Source: Akkermansia muciniphila
GTDB taxonomy: Bacteria > Verrucomicrobiota > Verrucomicrobiia > Chthoniobacterales > Chthoniobacteraceae
Reading direction: 5' to 3'
Assembly (NCBI GenBank): GCA_945906945.1
Contig: CAMDSZ010000003.1
Location: 1 to 43,476, forward strand
Length of the DNA: 43,476 bases
Both the position numbers and the translations under genes were made by a program. Positions within the stretch are counted from its first letter, which is position 1; the number at the start of each line of letters is the position of its first letter. This document shows, in pieces, positions 16,083 through 24,122 of this stretch. Below the pieces are notes generated by a model that was given only the letters and a program-made list of their open reading frames with translations, ran no database searches and was not told where the DNA came from.

Positions 16083-17543
16083 ATGGCCACCGCATCAAAT
16101 CGATCTTTAGGATTGGAGAGGTGGCTGCTGGCAGGGTCTTTCGCGGCCGCTGTTGCGGTGTGCTTGGCGCCGGCGTGTTTTGCCCAAGGCTCGAAGGATG
16201 GAGTGAAGGATGGTGCTCTTCCTGAGATGCCTCTGAAAGTTGTGCCTGAGCGGGCTCCGGCCAAGTCAGAAGCGGCATCGAAAACAGAGCCAGCCCCAAA
16301 GTCCGATTCGGCCGTCACTGTGCCGGTCGATCCCACAGCCTATGAGCAGCTCAGCATTTTTGCGCGTGCGCTGCAGTTGGTGAAGCAGGATTTCGTTGAT
16401 GAAAGCAAGGTCGGGTATAAGGAACTAATGCATGCGGCGTTGAGGGGAGTGCTCTCTAGTCTGGATCCGCATTGTCAGTTCTTGGATTCAAAGGAATACA
16501 AGTCCGTGCAGGAAGACACGCGTGGACGCTTTAGCGGAGTCGGGCTGGTGGTCAGTCACAAGGACGGTAAGTTGGTGGTCGTTACTCCGATGGAGGGGGG
16601 GCCTGGGTTGCGCGCCGGCATTTTGAGTGGTGATGTCATTCTGAAGGTGGACGACAGATTGACTGAAAAGTTCGGTGCCAACGAGGTGGCGGGCCTGCTT
16701 CGTGGTGACACTGGAAAGGCCGTGAAGCTCACGCTCTACCGTCCGCAGACAAAGCAGACCATTGAACTGGAGGTGGTCCGCGAGGCGATTCAAGTCGCGA
16801 CTGTGCGCGACGCCAAAATCTTGGCGACGCAGGATCCGGTGGGCACGAAGGTCGGGTATGTGCGGATCTCGCAGTTTAGCGTGCCGACAGCCGCTGAACT
16901 TTCTAAAGCGCTGGATGAGCTTGAGAGGCAGGGAATGCAGGCGTTGGTGCTGGATTTGCGCCACAACCCGGGAGGCGTCTTGGAGTCAGCTGTCGATGTC
17001 GCTGGAGAGTTTTTGCCCGCCGAATCGCTTGTGGTCTCTACGGAGGGACGACTTGCCTCACAGCGGCGCGAGTACCGCACGCAAGCTGGGTCTAAAACTC
17101 GTCCAGCGTATCCGCTCGCGGTTCTCGTAAACCACGGCAGCGCGAGCGCTGCGGAAATCGTCGCGGGCGCTCTTCGCGACTTGAAGCGCGCGGTGCTTGT
17201 GGGTGACACCACGTTTGGCAAGGGATCTGTTCAGAGCGTGGTGCCGCTTCAGGATGGCAGCGCGTTGCGCCTGACCACGGCAAAGTATTACACCCCGGTA
17301 AAACAAGTCATCCACGAACGAGGTGTTGAGCCAACCATCCGATCCGTCATGGGACCCGAACAAGAACGGCTACTTAGTTTGCAGCGGCGCGAGGATACGC
17401 TCACCGAGCGCGAAATCCGCGAGGTTGCGGAATTTAGAGATCCCCAGCTTGAGCGTGCGGTGGATACTTTGCGTGCAGTGGTGATTTATTCGGCGAAGTT
17501 CCAGCCGCAGTCGCAGGATTCGCGTCCCGCGCAGACGAAATGA
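16083..17543 (+). CDS. ctpA: S41 family carboxy-terminal processing protease (CtpA/Prc-like)
   Basis: 486 residues from ATG 16083, chosen because it gives a good signal peptide (about residues 11-34, ending CFAQG); a TTG 24 nt earlier is also in frame. After a low-complexity linker, a PDZ domain (about 148-220, GVGLVVSHKDGKLVVVTPM...LRAGILSGDVILKVD) precedes the S41 catalytic domain. The Ser/Lys dyad is S355 in HGSASAAEIV and K380 in GDTTFGKGSVQ, 25 residues apart as in E. coli Prc. DLRHNPGG (291-298) is the conserved strand. Such proteases trim the C-termini of envelope proteins in the periplasm. The gene follows clpX closely and overlaps tsaD by 4 nt (ATGA), implying translational coupling. 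Confidence 0.9.
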   Translation: MATASNRSLGLERWLLAGSFAAAVAVCLAPACFAQGSKDGVKDGALPEMPLKVVPERAPAKSEAASKTEPAPKSDSAVTVPVDPTAYEQLSIFARALQLVKQDFVDESKVGYKELMHAALRGVLSSLDPHCQFLDSKEYKSVQEDTRGRFSGVGLVVSHKDGKLVVVTPMEGGPGLRAGILSGDVILKVDDRLTEKFGANEVAGLLRGDTGKAVKLTLYRPQTKQTIELEVVREAIQVATVRDAKILATQDPVGTKVGYVRISQFSVPTAAELSKALDELERQGMQALVLDLRHNPGGVLESAVDVAGEFLPAESLVVSTEGRLASQRREYRTQAGSKTRPAYPLAVLVNHGSASAAEIVAGALRDLKRAVLVGDTTFGKGSVQSVVPLQDGSALRLTTAKYYTPVKQVIHERGVEPTIRSVMGPEQERLLSLQRREDTLTEREIREVAEFRDPQLERAVDTLRAVVIYSAKFQPQSQDSRPAQTK

Positions 17544-18610
17544 GTCACGCGGATTCGCCAAAAGGGGATGTGCGGCGGGGGGCGTGTATCCTTGCGATGG
17601 AAACCTCGTGCGATGAAACGGCGGTCGCTATTTTCAAAGATGGTCGTTTGGTTGCTTCGGAGGTTGCGTCGCAGATTGCGATTCATTCGGAGTTTGGCGG
17701 AGTGGTGCCCGAGGTGGCTTCGCGAAATCATTTGCGAGCGCTGCGTCCGACTTTAGACCGCACGCTTCGCTCGGCGGGTTTGGTTTTGCGGGAGATTGAT
17801 GCGATTGCTGCGACCAACGGGCCCGGGTTGGCCACTTCGCTCATGCTGGGCATGAGCATGGCAAAGGGGTTGGCTGTTGCGCTCAAAAAGCCCTTCATCG
17901 CAGTGAACCATATGGAGGGGCACCTTCTATCGCCTTTCATGAATGATCCTAGCGGGCCGTGCGATTCGGTCGGGCTGGTGGTCAGTGGCGGGCACACGCT
18001 CTTGGTGAGGGTGCTAGGCATCGGCCGGTACCAGATGCTTGGCAAAACGGTGGACGACGCGGCGGGCGAGGCATTTGACAAGGTGGGGAAGCTGCTTGGG
18101 TTGCCGTATCCGGGAGGGCCCAGAGTTGCCGCTTTGGCCGAGCATGGGAACGCCAGCCGGTTTGAGCTGCCTAGAAGCATGCTGCACTCGGGAGACTATC
18201 AGTTTTCGTTCAGTGGCTTAAAAACCGCCGTGCGCTATCTTCTGCCCAAACACGACCCCGTGCCGGTGGCGGACATTTGCGCGTCGTTCCAGGAGGCGGT
18301 CGTGGACGTCTTGGTCGAGAAGACGATGCGCGCTGTCAGGCTTTCGGAAGTGAGAACTCTGGCGCTCAGTGGCGGGGTCAGCTGCAATGTGAGGCTTCGC
18401 GAGTGCTTTCAGAAAGCGTGTTCCGATGCCGGCGTGAGGCTGCTCTTGGCGCCTCACGCGCTTTGCACAGACAACGCCGCCATGATTGCTTATGTCGCGT
18501 TTTTGCACCTCCGCGATGGAGCGGCGGGCGATCTGGCGGCCGACGTGTGCCCCAACCTCGCTGCAATGAATTGGCTTTGCAGGGAGTCTAAGCTGACACC
18601 AGCTGGCTAG
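17540..18610 (+). CDS. tsaD: tRNA N6-adenosine threonylcarbamoyltransferase TsaD
   Basis: 356 residues. TsaD transfers the threonylcarbamoyl group from TC-AMP to A37 of tRNAs reading ANN codons (t6A), together with TsaB and TsaE. The ASKHA-fold signatures are present: LAMETSCDETAVAI (18-31), metal-binding NHMEGH with H124 and H128, VVSGGHTLLV, AAGEAFDKVGKLLGLPYPGGP, SFSGLKTAV and the late Asp in CTDNAAMIAY. The length is typical. The ATG overlaps the ctpA stop (ATGA), so they are cotranscribed. The 3' end overlaps the convergent polyprenyl synthase gene by 4 nt (18607-18610). Confidence 0.96.
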   Translation: MSHADSPKGDVRRGACILAMETSCDETAVAIFKDGRLVASEVASQIAIHSEFGGVVPEVASRNHLRALRPTLDRTLRSAGLVLREIDAIAATNGPGLATSLMLGMSMAKGLAVALKKPFIAVNHMEGHLLSPFMNDPSGPCDSVGLVVSGGHTLLVRVLGIGRYQMLGKTVDDAAGEAFDKVGKLLGLPYPGGPRVAALAEHGNASRFELPRSMLHSGDYQFSFSGLKTAVRYLLPKHDPVPVADICASFQEAVVDVLVEKTMRAVRLSEVRTLALSGGVSCNVRLRECFQKACSDAGVRLLLAPHALCTDNAAMIAYVAFLHLRDGAAGDLAADVCPNLAAMNWLCRESKLTPAG

Positions 18611-19488
18611 TATTCCCGAACCAGGAGGGAGTTGGATATTTCCCGCATAATATCGCCTTTTTTGCCAAAGGGCTTTAGTGCGGCAGTCGCTTTATCGGTG
18701 AGTTCATGTGCGACAGCTCGCGCGCGCTCCAGTCCGAAAAGGGCGGGGTAGGTGGCCTTGGTTGCAGCGACGTCCTTGCCAGCGGTTTTGCCGAGCTTTT
18801 CGGTGGTCTGTGTGACATCGAGGATATCGTCAATAACCTGAAAGGCAAGGCCTAGGGCCTGTCCAAACTCTGTGATCGACTGCAGCTTGGAGGGGGTGGC
18901 ATTCGCGCTCATTGCTCCTAGCCGCAGGGCGCATGTGAGGAGAGCCGCGGTTTTCGCCTGGTGAATGAACCGGAGGGCCGACTTGGAAACTGCCGCCCCT
19001 TCTCCCTCGATGTCCATCACCTGTCCCGCAATGAGCCAGCGGCTTCCGGATGCGGCCGCCAGTTCTTGGACCATCATGGCGGGCGTGTGGCGCTTGGAGC
19101 CGCTGCTTTTCGCGAGAATTTCAAATGCGATGGTGAGCAGGGCATCGCCTGCAAGCACTGCGATCCCTTCGCCAAAAACCTTGTGGCTGGTCGGGCGACC
19201 GCGGCGCAGGTCATCGTCATCCATGCACGGCAAGTCGTCGTGGATGAGCGAATAAGTGTGGATGCATTCAACGGCGCAGGCCGCTGGCATTGCGTCGGTT
19301 GCCGATCCTTCGCAGAGTTCGGCGGAGGCGAGCGCCAGAATCGGGCGCAGGCGCTTCCCTCCAGCGAACAAACTGTAGCGCATCGCCTTGTGGATGGTCG
19401 CCGGCTTGGTCGAGGCTTTTGGGAGAAAACCGTCCAGAGCGCGGTCGATGGCGCTCATTTTTGCGCTGATGAATTTTGAAAGGCTCAT
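18607..19488 (-). CDS. ispA: Polyprenyl (farnesyl) diphosphate synthase
   Basis: 293 residues, cytoplasmic. The first aspartate-rich motif is LIHDDLPCMDDDDLRRGRP (residues 81-99) and the second is DDILD (220-224), both binding Mg-diphosphate; GGKRLRP (43-49) and the KTAAL stretch (179-183) contact isopentenyl diphosphate. The pattern HTYSLIHDDLPCMD is that of bacterial farnesyl/geranylgeranyl diphosphate synthases, which condense IPP with allylic diphosphates for quinones, undecaprenyl-P and terpenoids. Chain length cannot be fixed from sequence alone. The gene is monocistronic, overlaps tsaD tail-to-tail by 4 nt, and diverges from the tRNA-Thr/tuf unit. Confidence 0.92.
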   Translation of the reverse strand: MSLSKFISAKMSAIDRALDGFLPKASTKPATIHKAMRYSLFAGGKRLRPILALASAELCEGSATDAMPAACAVECIHTYSLIHDDLPCMDDDDLRRGRPTSHKVFGEGIAVLAGDALLTIAFEILAKSSGSKRHTPAMMVQELAAASGSRWLIAGQVMDIEGEGAAVSKSALRFIHQAKTAALLTCALRLGAMSANATPSKLQSITEFGQALGLAFQVIDDILDVTQTTEKLGKTAGKDVAATKATYPALFGLERARAVAHELTDKATAALKPFGKKGDIMREISNSLLVREY

Positions 19489-19630
19489 GGGGTGGGCGTT
19501 CGGATGCGGGCAACTGGGTTGCGGGTTAAAAATGGGGAACTGTTGACCATAGGCAAAGGCAAAAAGATGGGCTTTTTGGCCCTAAAAGGTCGAAATCCTC
19601 CCTTTGGATGTTCTCGAACAGAGGAATCTG

Positions 19631-19658
19631 TTGACACCCCTCCCCCCTTTGCTAGGTT
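19631..19658 (+). promoter_or_regulatory. Promoter for tRNA-Thr / tuf transcription unit
   Basis: A perfect -35 TTGACA (19631-19636) is followed after 16 bp by TAGGTT (19653-19658), a common tRNA/ribosomal-type -10, placing the start near 19665, about 85 nt before the tRNA. The spacer is a long C-run. The 19489-19748 gap otherwise holds no gene. Confidence 0.6.
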
Positions 19659-19748
19659 GCGCCTCCGCTTTTTTGCTAAATTTTCGGGAAGTCCCTCGGG
19701 GTTTCCTGCGGTTTGCAGAGGGGCAAGCCTTGCGCGAGAGCAGCAAGT

Positions 19749-19824
19749 GCCTGGGTAGCTCAGTTGGTAGAGCACGTCCTTGGTAAGGACGAGGTCGCCG
19801 GTTCAATCCCGGTCCCAGGCTCCA
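19749..19824 (+). tRNA. tRNA-Thr (anticodon GGU)
   Basis: The full cloverleaf is readable: acceptor GCCTGGG/CCCAGGC, D arm GCTC...GAGC, anticodon stem CGTCC/GGACG with loop TTGGTAA (anticodon GGT, reading ACC and ACU), and T arm GCCGG/CCGGT with TTCAATC. The 3' CCA is encoded (19822-19824). It lies 61 nt before tuf, the classical tRNA-Thr-tuf arrangement. Confidence 0.97.
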
Positions 19825-19885
19825 CTTGTTGCAGCGACCGCTTTAATTAACTGAACCTAAACAAAACAACCACTGACCTGACCCT

Positions 19886-21076
19886 ATGGCCAAGGCGCAA
19901 TTCGAACGCACGAAACCGCACGTCAACGTTGGCACTATTGGCCACGTCGACCACGGAAAGACCACCCTCACTGCTGCTATCACCACGATCCTTTCTAAGA
20001 AAGGCTACGCGGAAGCAAAGAAGTATGATGAGATCGACGCAGCTCCAGAAGAAAAGGAGCGTGGCATCACCATTAACACTGCTCATGTCGAATACCAGAC
20101 CGACAAGCGCCACTACGCTCACGTAGACTGCCCCGGCCACGCCGATTATGTGAAAAACATGATCACTGGCGCCGCTCAGATGGACGGAGCGATTCTCGTT
20201 TGCTCCGCAGCAGACGGCCCGATGCCTCAGACCCGCGAGCACATTCTTCTCGCTCGTCAGGTGGGGGTGCCTTCGATCGTTGTTTTCCTCAACAAGTGCG
20301 ACATGGTGGATGACCCCGAGTTGCTCGAGTTGGTTGAAATGGAAGTGCGCGATCTGCTGTCTTCTTACGATTTCCCAGGCGACACCATTCCGATCGTCAA
20401 GGGTTCCGCAAAAGCGGCTCTTGAATCTGGCGATCCAGCCTCAGCCGCTGCGAAGTGCATCGCGGATTTGATGGACGCCGTTGACGACTACATTCCGCTT
20501 CCTGAGCGGCCGGTCGATCAGCCTTTCCTCATGCCTGTTGAAGATGTTTTCAACATCGAAGGCCGTGGAACAGTGGCGACGGGCCGTGTGGAGCGTGGCA
20601 TCCTCAAGAAGATGGAGGAAATTGAAATCGTCGGTCTCAAGGACACCGTGAAGACCACGGTTACCGACATTGAAATGTTCCGCAAGCTTCTGGACGAAGC
20701 GCGTGCAGGTGACAACGTTGGCGTGTTGCTGCGCGGCATCAAGAAGGAAGACGTCGAGCGCGGCCAGGTTCTGGCCAAGCCAGGCTCCGTGAAGGCGCAC
20801 AAAAAGTTCAAGGCTGAGGTGTATGTCCTCTCCAAGGACGAAGGTGGCCGTCACACTCCTTTCTTCAACAACTACCGCCCTCAGTTCTATTTCCGCACCA
20901 CCGATGTGACGGGTTCCGTAACCCTCCCTGAAGGTGTCGAAATGGTGATGCCTGGTGATAACGTGAGCGTCTCTGTTGAGTTGATCACGCCTATCGCTAT
21001 GGAAAAAACCATGCGCTTCGCTATCCGTGAGGGTGGCAAGACAGTGGGTGCTGGCCGTGTCGGGGAAATTGGCTAG
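19886..21076 (+). CDS. tuf: Translation elongation factor Tu
   Basis: 396 residues of canonical EF-Tu. G1 GHVDHGKT (19-26), the switch I region [13 protein letters not shown]3 [24 protein letters not shown]4 NKCD and G5 GSAKAAL are intact, followed by beta-barrel domains 2 and 3 ending [19 protein letters not shown]-Tu delivers aminoacyl-tRNA to the ribosomal A site. It is cotranscribed with the upstream tRNA-Thr from the promoter at 19631 and followed by two hairpins. No Shine-Dalgarno: the ATG is preceded by an A/C-rich stretch (AAACAAAACAACC...). Confidence 0.98.
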   Translation: MAKAQFERTKPHVNVGTIGHVDHGKTTLTAAITTILSKKGYAEAKKYDEIDAAPEEKERGITINTAHVEYQTDKRHYAHVDCPGHADYVKNMITGAAQMDGAILVCSAADGPMPQTREHILLARQVGVPSIVVFLNKCDMVDDPELLELVEMEVRDLLSSYDFPGDTIPIVKGSAKAALESGDPASAAAKCIADLMDAVDDYIPLPERPVDQPFLMPVEDVFNIEGRGTVATGRVERGILKKMEEIEIVGLKDTVKTTVTDIEMFRKLLDEARAGDNVGVLLRGIKKEDVERGQVLAKPGSVKAHKKFKAEVYVLSKDEGGRHTPFFNNYRPQFYFRTTDVTGSVTLPEGVEMVMPGDNVSVSVELITPIAMEKTMRFAIREGGKTVGAGRVGEIG

Positions 21077-21100
21077 TCTCTCTAGTTTAGTTCTCGTGGC

Positions 21101-21118
21101 GCATTCCTGAGGGAATGC
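21101..21118 (+). terminator. First hairpin after tuf
   Basis: GCATTCC (21101-21107) pairs perfectly with GGAATGC (21112-21118) across the 4-nt loop TGAG, 25 nt after the tuf stop. The downstream sequence TCTTCG is only weakly U-rich; it probably assists termination or protects the 3' end. Confidence 0.45.
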
Positions 21119-21150
21119 TCTTCGAGAGATGTGACAATTCACTTTGAAAT

Positions 21151-21182
21151 ATTCCCCCGGTCGAAAGGCCGCGGGGAATTTT
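21151..21182 (+). terminator. Intrinsic terminator after tuf
   Basis: ATTCCCC + CGGTC pairs with GGCCG + GGGGAAT around a GAAA tetraloop, with a single bulged C on the 3' side. TTTT follows at 21179-21182. This is a strong Rho-independent terminator separating tuf from tRNA-Trp-secE-nusG-rplK. Confidence 0.75.
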
Positions 21183-21237
21183 CACCCTCAGAAGGTAGGA
21201 GTTTAATTTCAGCTCAGAAAACAATGAGCCGTGAAAA

Positions 21238-21310
21238 ACGGCAGTAGCTCAATTGGTAGAGCAGCGGTCTCCAAAACCGCTTGTTGGGGGTTCAAGTCCC
21301 TCCTGCCGTG
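21238..21310 (+). tRNA. tRNA-Trp (anticodon CCA)
   Basis: Acceptor ACGGCAG/CTGCCGT, D arm GCTC...GAGC, anticodon stem GCGGT/ACCGC with loop CTCCAAA (anticodon CCA) and T arm GGGGG/CCCTC with TTCAAGT. The discriminator is G21310. The following bases are CTCC, so the 3' CCA is not encoded and must be added. Position directly before secE is the widely conserved tRNA-Trp-secE-nusG arrangement. Confidence 0.97.
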
Positions 21311-21387
21311 CTCCTAATTTATCACTTTAAGCGGACTTCGGTTAAGCGGTTCAAAAGCCCAGCTCGAATTTCCCTACCCCTCTCCAG

Positions 21388-21600
21388 ATGCTTGCTAAAA
21401 CACGAACATTTTTCTCGGAAGTTAAGTCCGAACTCCAGAAGGCCTCCTGGCCTTGGGACCCGCAGGAACGCGGCGTAAAAAAGTATCGCGAGCTGATAGA
21501 CTCCACGACCGTTGTGATAGTCGCCATGCTCCTGCTGAGCGGCTTTGTTTCGCTCTGGGACTTGGTCATGATGAGCTTGGTGGGCACCTTAACGAAGTAA
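21388..21600 (+). CDS. secE: Preprotein translocase subunit SecE
   Basis: 70 residues, the short single-span bacterial form. The amphipathic N-terminal helix FFSEVKSELQKASWPWDP carries the conserved E-L-x-K-x-x-W-P signature, then one membrane helix TTVVIVAMLLLSGFVSLWDL. SecE clamps SecY in the SecYEG channel of the inner membrane. It lies 77 nt after tRNA-Trp and 3 nt before nusG, so it is cotranscribed and probably translationally coupled. No Shine-Dalgarno upstream (CCCTCTCCAG). Confidence 0.95.
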   Translation: MLAKTRTFFSEVKSELQKASWPWDPQERGVKKYRELIDSTTVVIVAMLLLSGFVSLWDLVMMSLVGTLTK

Positions 21601-21603
21601 GCC

Positions 21604-22185
21604 ATGACTGAAGAACAAAAGCGCAAGCAGTGGTTTGTGGTCCACGTCCTTTCCGGACAGGAACAGAAAGTCCGGGACAACCTCGTGAAACGGATGAAGA
21701 CCGAGGAAATGGGCGACTTTATTTACGAAGTCATCCTTCCAACAGAGCGTGTATCTGAGGTCAAACGCGGAAAAAAGACCGAATCCACACGGAAGTTTTT
21801 CCCTGGTTATCTTATCGTAAACATGTGGCTCTTTGATGATCCCACTGATTCGAAGAGGGTGAACCTGGTGGATCGTACTTGGTATTTCATCAAGGACACG
21901 TCCGGCGTAATTGGTTTCGCTGGAACCAAGGATCAGCCGATCCCGATGCGTGATTCTGAAGTGGCAGCGCTGCTCAATCAGGTTCGCGAAAGAGAAGAGA
22001 GTGTCATCCCAAAGATTTCATTCTCGATCGGCGAGACCGTGAAAGTGGCGGATGGGCCGTTCGAAAATCAGAGTGGGGTCGTCGAAGAAATCGATCCAGA
22101 GCGCGGCAAGCTGCGGGTTTCGGTCAGCATCTTCGGCCGCAATACGCTGGTGGATCTTGAATACTGGCAGGTGGAGCGCGCCTAA
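21604..22185 (+). CDS. nusG: Transcription termination/antitermination factor NusG
   Basis: 193 residues. The NGN domain starts WFVVHVLSGQEQKVRDNLVKR (residues 9-29) with the conserved FFPGYLIVNM strand, and the C-terminal KOW domain is SIGETVKVADGPFENQSGVVEEID. NusG binds RNA polymerase, and its KOW domain contacts Rho or ribosomal S10. Compared with E. coli the NGN domain carries several extra residues (VSEVKRGKKTESTRK is normal; DDPTDSKRVNL is longer). It follows secE by 3 nt and precedes rplK by 57 nt. Confidence 0.97.
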   Translation: MTEEQKRKQWFVVHVLSGQEQKVRDNLVKRMKTEEMGDFIYEVILPTERVSEVKRGKKTESTRKFFPGYLIVNMWLFDDPTDSKRVNLVDRTWYFIKDTSGVIGFAGTKDQPIPMRDSEVAALLNQVREREESVIPKISFSIGETVKVADGPFENQSGVVEEIDPERGKLRVSVSIFGRNTLVDLEYWQVERA

Positions 22186-22242
22186 GTTGAAGCGCGTGCC
22201 TAAGGCCGAAAAACACATTTTACAAATAAGGAATAACGAACC

Positions 22243-22668
<426 letters not shown>

Positions 22669-22738
22669 ACATCCGATCGCGAGGACGCAGCGATTCTTCA
22701 CTGAACGCTTGTTCCCTGAGGTCACATTGAGTTTGCTT

Positions 22739-22778
22739 GGGGCGCTTTCCGTTAAAGGCGGAATGCGCCCCTTCTTTT
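22739..22778 (+). terminator. Intrinsic terminator after rplK
   Basis: GGGGCGC (22739-22745) pairs with GCGCCCC (22765-22771), with an inner TTCCG/CGGAA extension, followed by TTCTTTT (22772-22778). It closes the secE-nusG-rplK unit. Confidence 0.8.
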
Positions 22779-22867
22779 GTTGGGGGGGAACACCCGCTGC
22801 GGCGCTTGTTTTTTGGAGGATTTGCTTTGATGAAACTTTGTGTTGGAGGTGAATGGAGAGAACGGAA

Positions 22868-24106
22868 ATGAAGAGTTTGATTCTAACGAATGAGTTTCCA
22901 CCGAATATCTATGGTGGAGCTGGCGTGCACGTCGATTACCTCACTAGAGAACTCTCGCGCTTGATGGAAGTGGAGGTTCGCTGCTTCGGTTCTGATGGCC
23001 GTGATCTACGCGTAAACGATCAGTCGTTGAAGGCCACGGCATACGGCGTTGACGCCTCCGAATACGGTGCGCCGCGGCCGTTGCATTCGGTTTTCACTGC
23101 CCTTGAGCGCTGCCTAGATTGGAACAGCGCGGGCATAGACGCGGACGTCGTGCATCTGCACACTTGGTACACTCATTTCGGGGGGATTCTGGCAAAGTTA
23201 AACTACGGAATTCCGCTCGTTCTCACGGTTCATTCTCTCGAGCCGCTGAGGCCGTGGAAGCGCGAGCAACTCGGTGGCGGCTACGATTTCAGCTGCTGGG
23301 TTGAGCGCACGGCGATAGAGATGGCTGATGCCGTGGTTGCTGTCTCCGCGGACACCAAGGCGGATGTCTTGCGCCTCTTCAACGTGCCCGAATCAAAGGT
23401 CCGCGTCATCCACAACGGAATTGATTTGAATGAGTTCAAGGCAGTCAATGCGGACGCTGTCCTGGCAAAGTACGGCATTGATCCATTGCGGCCTTACATG
23501 CTGTTCGTCGGCAGAATCACGCGTCAGAAGGGCATCCTGCATCTGGCGAATGCGATCCGCCACATGAGCAAAGATTTTCAGATCGTGTTGTGTGCGGGTG
23601 CGCCCGATACACCCGAGATCGCCGCTGAAATGCGCTGCAAAGTGGATGAGGCTCAGGCTCTGCACGGCAGCGTCATCTGGGTGGAGTCCATGGTCGCGAA
23701 GCAGGATTTGATCGCGCTGTATTCGCGGGCTGCGGTGTTCTGTTGCCCGTCGGTTTACGAGCCTTTTGGAATCATTAATTTGGAAGCGATGGCTTGCGAA
23801 ACCGCCGTTGTGGCGAGCGCCATAGGCGGAATTCCGGAAGTGGTCGTGCCTGAAGAAACCGGGATCCTGGTTCCGCTTGCGCTCAAGCACGGAACCTTTG
23901 AGCCGCAAGATTCCGAGGCTTTTGAAAAGGGATTGGCTATGGGCGTGAATCGGTTGATGTCCGACGAAGCTCTCCGTGTTCGAATGGGCTCGGCTGGGCG
24001 TCGGCGAGCTGAACAGCATTTTTCATGGTCGTCCATCGCGGCCAAGACTCACCAGCTCTACAGCGAGCTGCTCCAATCCCGGAAATCCGCACGCACCTCA
24101 GGTTAA
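22868..24106 (+). CDS. GT4 glycogen synthase / alpha-maltose-1-phosphate synthase (actinobacterial GlgA/GlgM type)
   Basis: 412 residues from ATG 22868, preceded by GGAG at 9-nt spacing; ATG 22853 (5 residues longer) has GGAGG only 3 nt away. The N-terminus LILTNEFPPNIYGGAGVHVDYL and the GT-B C-domain motifs (FVGRITRQKGILHL; CPSVYEPFGIINLEAMACETAVVAS; GGIPEVVVPEETGILVPL) match the Corynebacterium-type glycogen synthase family of GT4, not the GT5 GlgA of E. coli. Characterised relatives use ADP- or UDP-glucose to extend glycogen or make maltose-1-phosphate for GlgE. The E-x7-E retaining motif is present. It is an isolated gene after the rplK terminator and lies 16 nt before obg. The choice between GlgA and GlgM activity cannot be made from sequence alone. 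Confidence 0.82.
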   Translation: MKSLILTNEFPPNIYGGAGVHVDYLTRELSRLMEVEVRCFGSDGRDLRVNDQSLKATAYGVDASEYGAPRPLHSVFTALERCLDWNSAGIDADVVHLHTWYTHFGGILAKLNYGIPLVLTVHSLEPLRPWKREQLGGGYDFSCWVERTAIEMADAVVAVSADTKADVLRLFNVPESKVRVIHNGIDLNEFKAVNADAVLAKYGIDPLRPYMLFVGRITRQKGILHLANAIRHMSKDFQIVLCAGAPDTPEIAAEMRCKVDEAQALHGSVIWVESMVAKQDLIALYSRAAVFCCPSVYEPFGIINLEAMACETAVVASAIGGIPEVVVPEETGILVPLALKHGTFEPQDSEAFEKGLAMGVNRLMSDEALRVRMGSAGRRRAEQHFSWSSIAAKTHQLYSELLQSRKSARTSG

Positions 24107-24122
24107 GTAGAAACGTTACCCC

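Noticed and set aside
15470-16336. Long minus-strand open frame (288 codons) opposite clpX and ctpA
   Set aside because: It lies entirely antisense to two well-supported genes, is Ser/Arg/Pro-biased as expected of a shadow frame, and has no recognisable domain.
20441-21142. 233-codon minus-strand open frame opposite tuf
   Set aside because: Shadow of the strongly codon-biased EF-Tu gene; spans its terminator region and has no family signature.
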